Assembly (NCBI GenBank): GCA_023653095.1
Contig: JAMNXP010000009.1
Location: 34,206-98,205, forward strand
Source: Bacteroidia bacterium
Lineage (GTDB): Bacteria > Bacteroidota > Bacteroidia > NS11-12g > UBA955
Direction of reading: 5' to 3'
DNA length: 64,000 nucleotides
Position numbers and translations under genes: made by a program. How positions within the stretch are numbered: position 1 is the stretch's first letter; the number at the start of each line of letters is the position of its first letter. The notes under the pieces are model-generated. The model made no database searches and had not been told where the DNA came from. It worked only from the letters and a program-made list of their open reading frames with translations. Shown one piece after another: positions 1-7,896 of the stretch.

Positions 1-768
1 ATACTTGGCGACTTTTCGGTTGCGCTTTTCAAAAAAAGTAAAAGGCCAACTCAACAAATTAAAAACCAAAGCCAAATGCATTCCGGAAACAGAAATCACA
101 TGAGCCAAACCCAATTTTTGAAAGGCCAATTTGTCTGATTTCTCGAGCTCTGAACGCTCCCCCCAAATCAAAGCTAAGTACCAAGCATGGGCCTTAGGTT
201 TTAAATATTTCTTACTAAGGCCAAAAATCCTGCTCAAAATTTGGAGCTTGAGAGAGTTTAGAGGGGAGAGTGAAGAGTTGAGAGTGTAGGGTGGAGAGTG
301 GAGAGTGTAAAGGGGAGAGTTGAGAGTTGAGTGGGGAGAGTTTAGAGTTGAGAGGTATTTCTGGGGATGAATTAAAAAAGTCTGATTTGAGCTGAAGCAT
401 TCGTCATATTTTACAGCAAGATCCCCCTCGCATTTCACCCATTTATGATCTTCAAAAATCACCCATTTTACCTCAACCATTTTCGGATTCCCGATGGCTT
501 GAACCATCAAGGCACGAGCGTTTGCCAGTTTTAAATAGAACAACTGCTCACGTTGATTTTTCAAAAGTAACAGTCCAAATCCAACAGAAAAAAATCCCAA
601 GAAAATAGCTACAATCCTACATTTGACCAACCAAAGCACCACCACCGCGGGTGGCAACAACCAAAAGAAAGTTGTCAATGCGGGTTGAATTACTCGTGCT
701 GCAACAATGCCCAAAATGAGCATGAGCGCGGGAACGGCTAAAGGATATTTTAAATCGAACCTCAACAT
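1..768 (-). CDS. comEC: ComEC/Rec2-type DNA uptake channel, N-terminal part (runs off the left edge)
   Basis: The minus-strand frame from ATG at 768 stays open for 256 codons to position 1, so the C-terminal part lies outside the window. The start shows hydrophobic segments (about residues 8-60) as in the N-terminal membrane/DUF4131 region. Near residues 233-240 it reads HVISVSGMHLALV, the hallmark start of the ComEC competence domain, which forms the inner-membrane channel for single-stranded DNA in natural transformation. An in-frame Ser/Thr/Leu/Pro-rich stretch (about residues 138-173) is encoded by a short-repeat array and looks like an insertion between the two domains. The neighbour at 827 lies upstream in the same direction with a 58-bp gap. 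The family call rests on the SGMHLA motif and membrane profile and is fairly sure; whether the protein is active cannot be judged from this part. Confidence 0.85.
   Translation of the reverse strand, partial: MLRFDLKYPLAVPALMLILGIVAARVIQPALTTFFWLLPPAVVVLWLVKCRIVAIFLGFFSVGFGLLLLKNQREQLFYLKLANARALMVQAIGNPKMVEVKWVIFEDHKWVKCEGDLAVKYDECFSSNQTFLIHPQKYLSTLNSPHSTLNSPLYTLHSPPYTLNSSLSPLNSLKLQILSRIFGLSKKYLKPKAHAWYLALIWGERSELEKSDKLAFQKLGLAHVISVSGMHLALVFNLLSWPFTFFEKRNRKVAKY
250..357. repeat. CT-rich short-repeat array inside comEC
   Basis: About 108 bases are built from variants of ACTCTCAACTCTC, CACTCTCC and AACTCTCCCC (minus-strand sense). The array keeps the comEC frame open and codes for about 36 residues rich in Ser, Thr, Leu, Asn and Pro. 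A closely similar repeat (unit ACTCTCAACCCTAA) is in the non-coding right end of the window at 63837-63877. Confidence 0.85.
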
Positions 769-826
769 GTCTCTTTCACAAATGCAGATTTCACTGCGAA
801 ACGGAAAGAGCCTTGTTTGCAGGTGC

Positions 827-1591
827 TTACATCATCTTGCGCAAGTTGCGTTTCAAGTCGCTGGCTGATTCATCGCGGCGCTTCCAATCAAAGCGTTGAT
901 ACCAAGAATCAAACACGTCTTCTCTTTCATCTCCTGGCTGAGCCAGAATCATTTCACAGATAAAGGTGGTAAATTTCTGCATATCTCCGCCAAAAAGGAA
1001 ATTGGCAAATTCAAACCTTCTGGAGAGAGAGAACATAGAAAGTACTTCGTTGGCTTTCTTGATGGCATCTGGAGTGATTTCTTTGGATGCCGGAGCAATA
1101 GAATCAGCATCACTTTGATTTTCAATTGATTCAGAGTCCTGTTTCTTGATAACCAATTCAATTCCGCTGGATTTTTGCTCTTCAAAAACAGGAATTTCTT
1201 CCTCTTCAATCACCAATTCATCTTCCATTTCGGGCTCAAATCCAAACAAACTCGGTTGCGAATTATGCAAATCTTCCTGCACTTTTTCTTCAACGGGTTC
1301 TTCAACCGGCTCTTCAACCACCTCTTTAACAGGAGCTTCAACCCAGGTATCCACATAAGACTCAACAATTACCTCAGGCTCCACAGCAGCTTCCAAATTC
1401 ACAGGAGGCTCAACAACCGCTTCATGCACCGCTTCGCGGCCCACCGCTATCAGCTCCATGTCGGTTTCTAAATAAAGCTGTGCAGAAAAAAGTTTTATCT
1501 TGCCCAAAACTTCGCCACTTCCTTGATTGTGTTGGAGTTCCTCGTTCAACAATTGCAAGGTGCCGATGATTTCGTGGATTCGCGGATTCAT
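827..1591 (-). CDS. Conserved hypothetical protein with acidic Pro/Glu/Val linker
   Basis: This 254-residue protein is not recognised as a named family. It has three visible parts. A short helical N-terminus (residues 1-45) begins MNPRIHEIIGTLQLLNEEL. A long acidic, low-complexity linker (about 50-170) contains repeated VEEPVEEPVEE-like units. A C-terminal domain (about 180-254) carries the pattern LSRRFEFANFLFGGDMQKF and ends basic. A conserved globular C-terminus of the RFEF-NxLFxGDM type joined to a variable acidic linker is a pattern I associate with Bacteroidota proteins of unknown function. There is no signal peptide, so it is probably cytoplasmic. It is divergent from tdk (58 bp between starts) and upstream of comEC in the same direction. 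Confidence 0.75.
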   Translation of the reverse strand: MNPRIHEIIGTLQLLNEELQHNQGSGEVLGKIKLFSAQLYLETDMELIAVGREAVHEAVVEPPVNLEAAVEPEVIVESYVDTWVEAPVKEVVEEPVEEPVEEKVQEDLHNSQPSLFGFEPEMEDELVIEEEEIPVFEEQKSSGIELVIKKQDSESIENQSDADSIAPASKEITPDAIKKANEVLSMFSLSRRFEFANFLFGGDMQKFTTFICEMILAQPGDEREDVFDSWYQRFDWKRRDESASDLKRNLRKMM

Positions 1592-1649
1592 GTTATTAGG
1601 ATATTATGAAAAATTTTCGGGAAATTTACGCCTCAATTCAATACCATTC

Positions 1650-2225
1650 ATGAGAGATTTTACACTAATTTTTGGGTGTATGTTTGCGGGGAAAACCACG
1701 CATTTAATAGGGTTCTACAACGATAGTCCCCTAGATATCAACGAAAAATTAGTCGTTAAACCCCTCATCGACAACCGCTATTCCGAAGGAAAAGTGAGTT
1801 CGCATACCGGACTTCAAATGACCGGACACCGAATTTCAAAGGCCGAAGAGATTTTTCCACTCATCACGCCACAAATTAAAGAGGTATATATTGATGAAGT
1901 TCAATTCCTAGGGCCCTACATCATTGAAGTCATTGGCGAAATGATGATGAACGGGGTGAGAGTGGTTGCTGCTGGACTAGATAAAGACTATTTGAATCGC
2001 GACTTCGGTCCCATGAAATCCCTCAAAAAACTGGCCACCGAAAAAATTGAATTGAGCGCCAAATGCCACGTTTGCCAAAAAAGTGCCCACTTCACCTACC
2101 GCACCAGCCTCACCGATGAGTTGGTTGTTGTTGGACACAACAATTCATACGAAGCCCGTTGCAAAGATCATTGGGTACAAGGCATGCTTGAAACCCAACG
2201 AATTACCAAAGAAGAATTGATTTAA
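1650..2225 (+). CDS. tdk: Thymidine kinase (type II)
   Basis: Phosphorylates thymidine with ATP in pyrimidine salvage. The 191-residue protein has the P-loop GCMFAGKTT (residues 9-17), the YIDEVQFL motif for the Mg/ATP site, and the structural zinc site of type II kinases as CHVC followed later by CKDH. The ATG at 1650 is chosen over an upstream in-frame start at 1527: the family begins a few residues before the P-loop, and the longer version would run into the divergent gene. The stop is one base from the end of the convergent NifU-type gene. Confidence 0.95.
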   Translation: MRDFTLIFGCMFAGKTTHLIGFYNDSPLDINEKLVVKPLIDNRYSEGKVSSHTGLQMTGHRISKAEEIFPLITPQIKEVYIDEVQFLGPYIIEVIGEMMMNGVRVVAAGLDKDYLNRDFGPMKSLKKLATEKIELSAKCHVCQKSAHFTYRTSLTDELVVVGHNNSYEARCKDHWVQGMLETQRITKEELI

Positions 2226-2226
2226 T

Positions 2227-2466
2227 TCATTGACCTTCCTTTAGGGCCGTAATTTTGCCCAAATCAGGAATGGATCTGCGAAGAGATTCTTCGACGCCTG
2301 CGGTCATGGTCATTTCGCTCATGGAACAACTGCTACAAGCACCCGTCAATCTCAATACAACATCTCTATTTTCTTGTATTTCAACCAATTCAACATCTCC
2401 ACCATCAGCCTGTAAATAGGGTCTTATGGTTTCGAGAACGGCTTCAATTTGTTGAGATAATTGCAT
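2227..2466 (-). CDS. NifU-type C-terminal domain Fe-S scaffold/carrier
   Basis: This 79-residue stand-alone NifU C-terminal domain protein has the CxxC motif in TGACSSCSMSEM (Cys44, Cys47), which binds a [4Fe-4S] cluster between two subunits. It is likely a cytoplasmic Fe-S carrier. It begins one base after the stop of the Mrp/ApbC-type ATPase gene, so the two are almost certainly translated from one message, in line with a joint role in Fe-S cluster transfer. Confidence 0.9.
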   Translation of the reverse strand: MQLSQQIEAVLETIRPYLQADGGDVELVEIQENRDVVLRLTGACSSCSMSEMTMTAGVEESLRRSIPDLGKITALKEGQ

Positions 2467-2467
2467 A

Positions 2468-3523
2468 TCACAAAGATACGGATTTTAAACTAATTTGTCT
2501 TGCAACCTCTCCCGCCAAAGCCAAATACGGCTTCATGATTTCCAAGTCAAAATCCCAATTCCCTTGATCTGCAGCCAATCCTATTCCGGTTCTCAATGGC
2601 AACTCTCCTAAAAAGGGAATCCCAAATTCAGATGCCAATTTCTGTCCCCCGCCTTCACCAAAAATATGGTATTTTTTAGTGGGCTCATCGTCTGGAACGA
2701 AGTACGACATATTCTCAACCACTCCCAAAATGGGCTTAGCAATGCTGTCAAGTTGGAACATATCGATGGCACGTCGGGCATCGGTCAAAGCCATTTCTTG
2801 AGGGGTAGTCACTACTACAATTCCCGACAAAGGTGCCTGCTGCGCCAGTGTGATTTGAACGTCGCCGGTTCCCGGAGGAAGATCAATCACCAAATAGTCT
2901 AGCTCACCCCAATCAACATCATTCAGGAATTGTCTGAACGCCGAAGAGATCATGGGTCCACGCCAAACCACCGCCTGTCCTGGGGCCGTCATAAAACCTA
3001 TGCTCAACAATTTCAACCCGTGAGATTCGATGGGCTTCATCACGTTTTTACCGTTGATTTCTACCATTTCAGGGGCTTGATGAACTTTAAATAGCGTAGG
3101 AATGCTCGGTCCGTAAATGTCTGCATCAAGAAGTCCAACTTTAGCTCCCAATTTTGAAAGTGCCAATGCCAAGGTAGCAGATACGGTACTCTTGCCCACG
3201 CCTCCTTTGCCAGATGCCACTGCAATGACCTGCTTCACACCGCTCAGCGTATCAGAAGTGCGTTCATTTTGAACCACCCTGCTGGTAGCATTTACGTGCA
3301 CCTCTGCATTTTGATCTACCATATAAACCACCGCGTTTTTGCAGGCCGACACCATGGCGTCTTTCATGGGGCACGCCGGAGTGGTTAATACCAAATCAAA
3401 CGCAACGGTTAACCCATCGATGTTTAAATTTTCAATCATGCCCAAGGTCACCACATCTTTGTGAAGATCTGGGTCATCAACGTGCGACAATGCTTTTAAA
3501 ACGGCTTCTTGTGTAATACTCAT
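2468..3523 (-). CDS. mrp: Mrp/ApbC (NBP35-type) Fe-S cluster carrier ATPase
   Basis: A 351-residue P-loop ATPase of the Mrp/ApbC group, which carries and delivers Fe-S clusters. Residues 1-90 form the MIP18/DUF59 domain with the conserved Cys in TTPACPMKDAM (Cys51). The deviant Walker A GKGGVGKST is at 105-113, and DLPPGTGD follows later. The CxxC pair usually found after ENMSYF in ApbC is absent: the protein reads ENMSYFVPDDEPTKKYHIFG. Such forms are, as far as I recall, common in Bacteroidota. The start overlaps the upstream gene by 4 bp, and the NifU-type gene follows after 1 bp. Confidence 0.93.
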   Translation of the reverse strand: MSITQEAVLKALSHVDDPDLHKDVVTLGMIENLNIDGLTVAFDLVLTTPACPMKDAMVSACKNAVVYMVDQNAEVHVNATSRVVQNERTSDTLSGVKQVIAVASGKGGVGKSTVSATLALALSKLGAKVGLLDADIYGPSIPTLFKVHQAPEMVEINGKNVMKPIESHGLKLLSIGFMTAPGQAVVWRGPMISSAFRQFLNDVDWGELDYLVIDLPPGTGDVQITLAQQAPLSGIVVVTTPQEMALTDARRAIDMFQLDSIAKPILGVVENMSYFVPDDEPTKKYHIFGEGGGQKLASEFGIPFLGELPLRTGIGLAADQGNWDFDLEIMKPYLALAGEVARQISLKSVSL

Positions 3524-3810
3524 GATTGTTTTCTCCTAAAAATTCGGCGGAAAAATCGCTTTTCGAACTCCCAAAAATACTTTCCCTGTCCAAAAATGAA
3601 ACCATAAATGAGCAGAATCAAGTTGTAAATGGGCAAGATGGCTACATAATATACCAAATCAAACCACCAATGGTCGCCCATCATGGGCTGAATGAACTTC
3701 TTGATGTATACCACCGTTGAACCGGTCAGCGCAAACACCACCAAGATTAAAACCACCTGCAGCGTTGAATCTACCTTCCAGCGTTCTTGTAATTTTTTGA
3801 GGAATCCCAC
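3520..3810 (-). CDS. Small membrane protein, DUF6787-like
   Basis: This 96-residue protein has a basic N-terminus, a transmembrane helix at about residues 18-35, a second hydrophobic segment at about 50-73 and a strongly basic tail (RRIFRRKQS). I assign it to the DUF6787-type Bacteroidota membrane proteins from the layout and the phrase VVFALTGSTVVYIKK, with moderate confidence. No function is known. It overlaps the Mrp gene start by 4 bp, so it heads a three-gene operon with mrp and the NifU-type gene. It faces the RsmI-like gene head to head. Confidence 0.75.
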   Translation of the reverse strand: MGFLKKLQERWKVDSTLQVVLILVVFALTGSTVVYIKKFIQPMMGDHWWFDLVYYVAILPIYNLILLIYGFIFGQGKYFWEFEKRFFRRIFRRKQS

Positions 3811-3920
3811 AGCGCAAATTTACCTTCTTTTGGGGGACTTTTGGGGGACGAATCTCGCCGCATGACACAATCATGAAATTTTCAACGCGAGAACTCGACA
3901 AAATATCGACTTTTGCAGAT

Positions 3921-4649
3921 ATGAATCCATCTGAAAATCCATCGAAACTAAATCGACAGCTCATTTTATTTCCGCTTCCCATTGGCGACCTTAGTTTGGA
4001 CGGATATTTCACCAACATCCACGGCGAAGCCGTAAAAAATACCAAAGTGTGGGTAGCTGAAAATGCGCGAACACTCAGAAGGTTCATCAGCAACTTGAAA
4101 TTGGGCGTCATCATTGATGAATTGGTCATCTTTGAATTGGAACGCGGTTACGCCCTCCAAGACTTGGAAGACTTCCTCAATAAACACAAAAACGAACCTC
4201 AAATTGGAGTGGTATCTGAAGCAGGAATTCCATGTATTGCCGATCCTGGAAACAGAATCGTGTCTTGGGCACACAGAACCCACCGGGTGGTTGTTCCTTT
4301 GGTGGGACCCAACAGCATCATCATGGCCATTCAGTCGAGTGGATTGAACGGACAACAATTCATTTTTCACGGGTATTTGCCGGTGAAGACCGAAGAATTC
4401 ATTCCTTTTGTCAAATCTTTGTCAAACCCCGTTTGGAAAAAATACGCCCACACCTTCATTGAAACTCCTTACCGAAGCGATAAAACGGCTCAAGCCTTGA
4501 TCAAATGGCTGCCGGTAGAGGCCAAATTAGCCATAGCTTTTGACCTCCACGGTGAAAATCAACAGATTTTGAGCCAAACCATTGGACAGTGGAAAAAAAC
4601 GGGCATAGAAATAGGCAAATTGCCGTCGGTGTTTGTTGTAGGATTCTGA
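3921..4649 (+). CDS. RsmI-like SAM-dependent methyltransferase (tetrapyrrole methylase fold)
   Basis: The protein is 242 residues from the chosen ATG. It matches the short Bacteroidota relatives of RsmI, the 16S rRNA (cytidine 1402-2'-O)-methyltransferase. Visible marks are the N-terminal strand LILFPLPIGD, the loop SEAGIPCIADPG and LVGPNSIIMAIQSSG, which form the SAM-binding cleft. A start 16 codons upstream at 3873 is possible, but MNPSENPSK at 3921 places the family core near the N-terminus. rRNA methylation is the likely role, but the short form could have another target. Confidence 0.85.
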   Translation: MNPSENPSKLNRQLILFPLPIGDLSLDGYFTNIHGEAVKNTKVWVAENARTLRRFISNLKLGVIIDELVIFELERGYALQDLEDFLNKHKNEPQIGVVSEAGIPCIADPGNRIVSWAHRTHRVVVPLVGPNSIIMAIQSSGLNGQQFIFHGYLPVKTEEFIPFVKSLSNPVWKKYAHTFIETPYRSDKTAQALIKWLPVEAKLAIAFDLHGENQQILSQTIGQWKKTGIEIGKLPSVFVVGF

Positions 4650-4665
4650 AACTGGCTTAATTTTG
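4636..4665 (+). promoter_or_regulatory. Bacteroidota-type promoter for the alpha-oxoamine synthase gene
   Basis: TTG at 4636-4638, a 19-base spacer and TAATTTTG at 4658-4665 fit the Bacteroidota consensus TTG-N19-TAnnTTTG exactly. The -33 element lies in the last codons of the upstream gene. The start codon follows 20 bases after the -7 element. Confidence 0.6.
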
Positions 4666-4684
4666 TAATAACATTAAAACTCGC

Positions 4685-5932
4685 ATGAAAGACATCTTTG
4701 AAAAACTCTACGACAAAATGGGCCCTCTGGGCATGCACGCTGACGATGCTCATGGATATTTCACTTTCCCTAAGTTGGAAGGTCCAATTGGACCGAGAAT
4801 GAAATTTCGCGGTGTAGAGAAGTTGAATTGGTCATTGAACAACTATTTAGGACTAGCCAATCACCCCGATGTCATGAAAGCCGATGCCGATGCCGCGGCG
4901 CAATTTGGTATGGCCTACCCCATGGGTGCTCGCATGATGAGCGGAAATAGCGATTATCACGAACAATTGGAAAAAGATTTGGCCGACTTCATCAAGAAGC
5001 CCGATGTGATTTTATTGAACTACGGGTATCAAGGTGTGTTGAGTGCTATCGATGCTCTAGTAGATAGACACGACGTGATTGTGTATGATGCTGAATCTCA
5101 TGCTTGCATCATTGATGGACTTAGACTTCACGTAGGAAAGCGCTTTGTTTTCCAACACAATGATATTGAGAGCTGCGAAAAACAGCTGGTTCGCGCCACT
5201 AAATTGGCTGAACAAACCGGCGGTGGTGTGATGGTTATTACCGAAGGTGTTTTTGGGATGAGCGGATCTCAAGGAAAATTGAAAGAAATTGTTGCTCTCA
5301 AGGAAAAATACAACTTCCGCCTATTTGTTGACGATGCTCACGGATTTGGAACCATGGGTGAAACAGGTGCAGGTACCGGCGAAGAGCAGCGTTGCATGGA
5401 TGGAATAGACATTTATTTCTCCACCTTCGCAAAATCCATGGCTGGAATTGGAGCATTCATTGGCTCTGAACCCCATGTGATCAAATTCTTGCGCTACAAC
5501 ATGCGCTCTCAGATATACGCAAAAGCCCTTCCCATGCCCATGGTGGTAGGTTCTATCAAGCGTCTTGAAATGATTCGCACCCAACCTGAACACAAAGAAA
5601 AACTTTGGACCATCGTCAGAGCCTTGCAGTCTGGATTGAAAGAAGCCGGCTTCAACATTGGTGTAACCACCACTCCTGTGACTCCCGTACTTCTGAACGG
5701 AACCATTCCCGAAGCAACCCACTTGACCTTCGACTTAAGAGAGAACTACAACATCTTCTGCAGTATTGTGGTTTACCCTGTGGTGCCCAAAGGTGTAATT
5801 ATGTTGCGCTTAATTCCCACCGCAGTGCATACCCTCGAAGACGTGGAAACCACAATTAACGCGTTTAAATCCATTAAAAACAAATTGGACATTGGCGAAT
5901 ATCGCAAAGACCAATTGGCTACTGCTCACTAA
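4685..5932 (+). CDS. Alpha-oxoamine synthase family PLP enzyme (serine palmitoyl-/cysteate acyl-transferase-like)
   Basis: This 415-residue fold-type I PLP enzyme condenses an acyl thioester with an amino acid and releases CO2. PLP-binding features are His139 (DAESHA), Asp216/His219 in VDDAHG and Lys250 in STFAKSMAGIGAFI. The STFAKS-AGIG motif is closer to serine palmitoyltransferase and the cysteate acyltransferases of sulfonolipid synthesis than to KBL or BioF. The N-terminus with GYFTFPKLEG and LNWSLNNYLGLANHP is the type I recall from Flavobacteriia. Sphingolipid or capnine/sulfonolipid base synthesis is the best guess; 2-amino-3-ketobutyrate CoA ligase activity is not excluded. It has its own consensus promoter, and the HhH gene follows 9 bp downstream. 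Confidence 0.85.
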   Translation: MKDIFEKLYDKMGPLGMHADDAHGYFTFPKLEGPIGPRMKFRGVEKLNWSLNNYLGLANHPDVMKADADAAAQFGMAYPMGARMMSGNSDYHEQLEKDLADFIKKPDVILLNYGYQGVLSAIDALVDRHDVIVYDAESHACIIDGLRLHVGKRFVFQHNDIESCEKQLVRATKLAEQTGGGVMVITEGVFGMSGSQGKLKEIVALKEKYNFRLFVDDAHGFGTMGETGAGTGEEQRCMDGIDIYFSTFAKSMAGIGAFIGSEPHVIKFLRYNMRSQIYAKALPMPMVVGSIKRLEMIRTQPEHKEKLWTIVRALQSGLKEAGFNIGVTTTPVTPVLLNGTIPEATHLTFDLRENYNIFCSIVVYPVVPKGVIMLRLIPTAVHTLEDVETTINAFKSIKNKLDIGEYRKDQLATAH

Positions 5933-5941
5933 CATTGCGGG

Positions 5942-6619
5942 GTGAAACCCCGATTAAAATACCTTCAAACCGCCGGAACATGGATTGTTGTTCTGGCGGT
6001 TTTTTTTGCCTTGAGGATGGCTTTTCTCTTCCACGAAAAACACCAAATTCAACGAGTGTTGCATCAAACCTTTAAAGATTCAAATCAAATAAAGGTTCCA
6101 CCAGAACCTTCTGCATTGCAAGAACTCAAATCCTTAGCTAAAGCGCCCCTTACCTATTTCGATACCCTTTTCACCACCGCTCACGTGCCCATTTCAGATG
6201 CACCACCCAAATGGATCAACAACCATCAAGTGAATCTGAATACTTGTGACTCCGCAGAATTGGAGGCACTTCCAAAAATTGGGTCAAAAATGGCCTCGAG
6301 AATCATCAGATACCGCGACAGACTGGGTGGATTTTTCTCCATTAAACAGTTGCTTGAAGTCAAATACATTGATTCCCAAATCTTGGAACAACCCAACATC
6401 GTTTTTTCGGTTGACACCGCTCAAGTCAAAAAACTAGATTTAGCCATTTGCACACCCAGCGACCTTTACCGTCATCCGTACGTGGGACCGTCAGCGGCAA
6501 AAATCTTGTTGGCTTACCGAAAAGCACATCCCCAGATAAATAATCCTTGGAAAGACGGCAGCCAAGTTCACGGCATCCCGCTGGAACACGCGCAAAGAAT
6601 TTCTCCGTACTTCCGCTAG
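5942..6619 (+). CDS. ComEA-like helix-hairpin-helix membrane-anchored protein
   Basis: A 225-residue protein starting with GTG, 9 bp after the previous stop. One N-terminal transmembrane helix (about residues 10-28) anchors it. Residues about 98-150 form a ComEA-type HhH pair: VNLNTCDSAELEALPKIG, then ASRIIRYRDRLGGFFS. A second, weaker HhH repeat follows (CTPSDLYRHPYVGPSAAKIL). ComEA binds incoming double-stranded DNA outside the inner membrane, so this may work with the ComEC at the left edge, about 5 kb away. DNA binding is a family inference. Confidence 0.85.
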   Translation: MKPRLKYLQTAGTWIVVLAVFFALRMAFLFHEKHQIQRVLHQTFKDSNQIKVPPEPSALQELKSLAKAPLTYFDTLFTTAHVPISDAPPKWINNHQVNLNTCDSAELEALPKIGSKMASRIIRYRDRLGGFFSIKQLLEVKYIDSQILEQPNIVFSVDTAQVKKLDLAICTPSDLYRHPYVGPSAAKILLAYRKAHPQINNPWKDGSQVHGIPLEHAQRISPYFR

Positions 6620-6676
6620 AGCCCAGGGTAATTCCGCTGAAAGGGTGGGAAATTCCGCTAAAAATGACAATCCGCT
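6611..6676. repeat. Imperfect tandem repeat around TTCCGCT
   Basis: TTCCGCT occurs at 6611, 6632 and 6653, with TCCGCT again at 6671. Spacings are 21, 21 and 18 bases. The array starts in the last codons of the HhH gene and fills most of the gap to the acyl-CoA dehydrogenase gene. Confidence 0.6.
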
Positions 6677-6723
6677 CATCAAATCTTCGTCTAGGTGTCA
6701 ACAATAATCAATAATTTTGTTCC

Positions 6724-7866
6724 ATGCATTTTCAAGAAAGCGAAAGCGTGAGCATGGTACGCCAAACAGTGCGTGACTTTGCAGAAAAAAATATCCGTCC
6801 GCAAATGATGGAATGGGATGAAAGTCAAACCTTCCCTGTGCACGTTTTTAAAGGCCTCGGTGAACTAGGTTTGATGGGCGTTTTGGTGCCTGAAAATTAC
6901 GGTGGATCGGGCTTGGGCTACTACGAATATGCTGCTGCCATTGAAGAATTGGCAAAAGTGTGCGGAAGCGTGGGGCTTTCTATGGCTGCCCACAACAGCT
7001 TGTGCACCGGTCACATCATGCAATTTGGCAACGAAGAGCAAAAGAAAAGATGGCTTCCGAAGTTGGCTACTGCAGAGTGGATTGGCGCTTGGGGACTAAC
7101 CGAAGCGAACACCGGTTCTGATGCCCTTAGAATGAAGTGCGTAGCCCGCAAAGAGGGCAACGAATGGGTGTTGAATGGCGCAAAAAACTGGATTACCCAC
7201 GGAATTACCGGCGACATTGCTGTGGTTCTTGCTAGAACCGGCGATCTTTTAGATTCACACGGCATCACGGCGTTTGTGGTTGAAAGAGGCACTCCCGGGT
7301 TTTCTGGAGGAAAAAAAGAAAATAAATTGGGAATGAGAGCTTCCGAAACGGCGGAAATGATCTTTGAAGATTGCCGCATTCCCGAAGAAAACGTTTTGGG
7401 CAACATTGGCGATGGATTCATTCAGGCCATGAAAGTTCTTGACGGCGGACGCATATCTATTGCTGCATTGAGTTTGGGGATTGCCAAGGGCGCTTACGAT
7501 GCGGCTTTGAAATACTCGAAAGAGCGTGAGCAGTTTGGACAACCCATCTCTAACTTCCAAGCCATTGCTTTCAAATTGGCAGACATGGCCACTAAAATTG
7601 AAGCAGCAGAATTGCTGATTCAAGAGAGTTGCCACTTGAAAAACAACAAATTGAACGTCAATAAGGTGAGCGCCATGGCCAAATATTACGCCAGCGAAGT
7701 GAGTGTGTATTGCGCTAATGAAGCGGTTCAGATTTTCGGGGGATATGGATACACGAAAGATTTTCCGGTGGAGAAATTTTACAGAGACTGTAAGCTTTGC
7801 ACCATTGGAGAGGGAACCAGTGAAATCCAGAAATTGGTTATTTCAAGGGCCATTTTAAAAGATTAA
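6724..7866 (+). CDS. Acyl-CoA dehydrogenase
   Basis: This 380-residue flavoprotein oxidises acyl-CoA to trans-2-enoyl-CoA in beta-oxidation or branched-chain amino acid catabolism, passing electrons to ETF. It has the full family length. Family marks are WGLTEANTGSDA (FAD/substrate site), KEREQFGQPI, and the C-terminal QIFGGYGYTKDFPVEKFYRD followed by IGEGTSEIQ, whose Glu is the catalytic base in short-chain enzymes. The exact chain-length preference cannot be read. TAATTTTG at 6712-6719 resembles a -7 element only a few bases from the ATG, so the leader would be very short if it is used. Confidence 0.95.
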   Translation: MHFQESESVSMVRQTVRDFAEKNIRPQMMEWDESQTFPVHVFKGLGELGLMGVLVPENYGGSGLGYYEYAAAIEELAKVCGSVGLSMAAHNSLCTGHIMQFGNEEQKKRWLPKLATAEWIGAWGLTEANTGSDALRMKCVARKEGNEWVLNGAKNWITHGITGDIAVVLARTGDLLDSHGITAFVVERGTPGFSGGKKENKLGMRASETAEMIFEDCRIPEENVLGNIGDGFIQAMKVLDGGRISIAALSLGIAKGAYDAALKYSKEREQFGQPISNFQAIAFKLADMATKIEAAELLIQESCHLKNNKLNVNKVSAMAKYYASEVSVYCANEAVQIFGGYGYTKDFPVEKFYRDCKLCTIGEGTSEIQKLVISRAILKD

Positions 7867-7896
7867 TAGACATTCTTCGATTATCTTGGTAAAAAT

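Noticed and set aside
215..400. Minus-strand 61-residue open frame rich in Ser, Pro and Leu
   Set aside because: It is a shadow of the CT-rich repeat in a frame other than comEC. The comEC frame runs through the whole stretch and carries the real domain motifs.
1175..1471. Plus-strand open frames opposite the acidic hypothetical protein
   Set aside because: They mirror the repetitive Glu/Val codons of the minus-strand gene and have no start context or family resemblance of their own.
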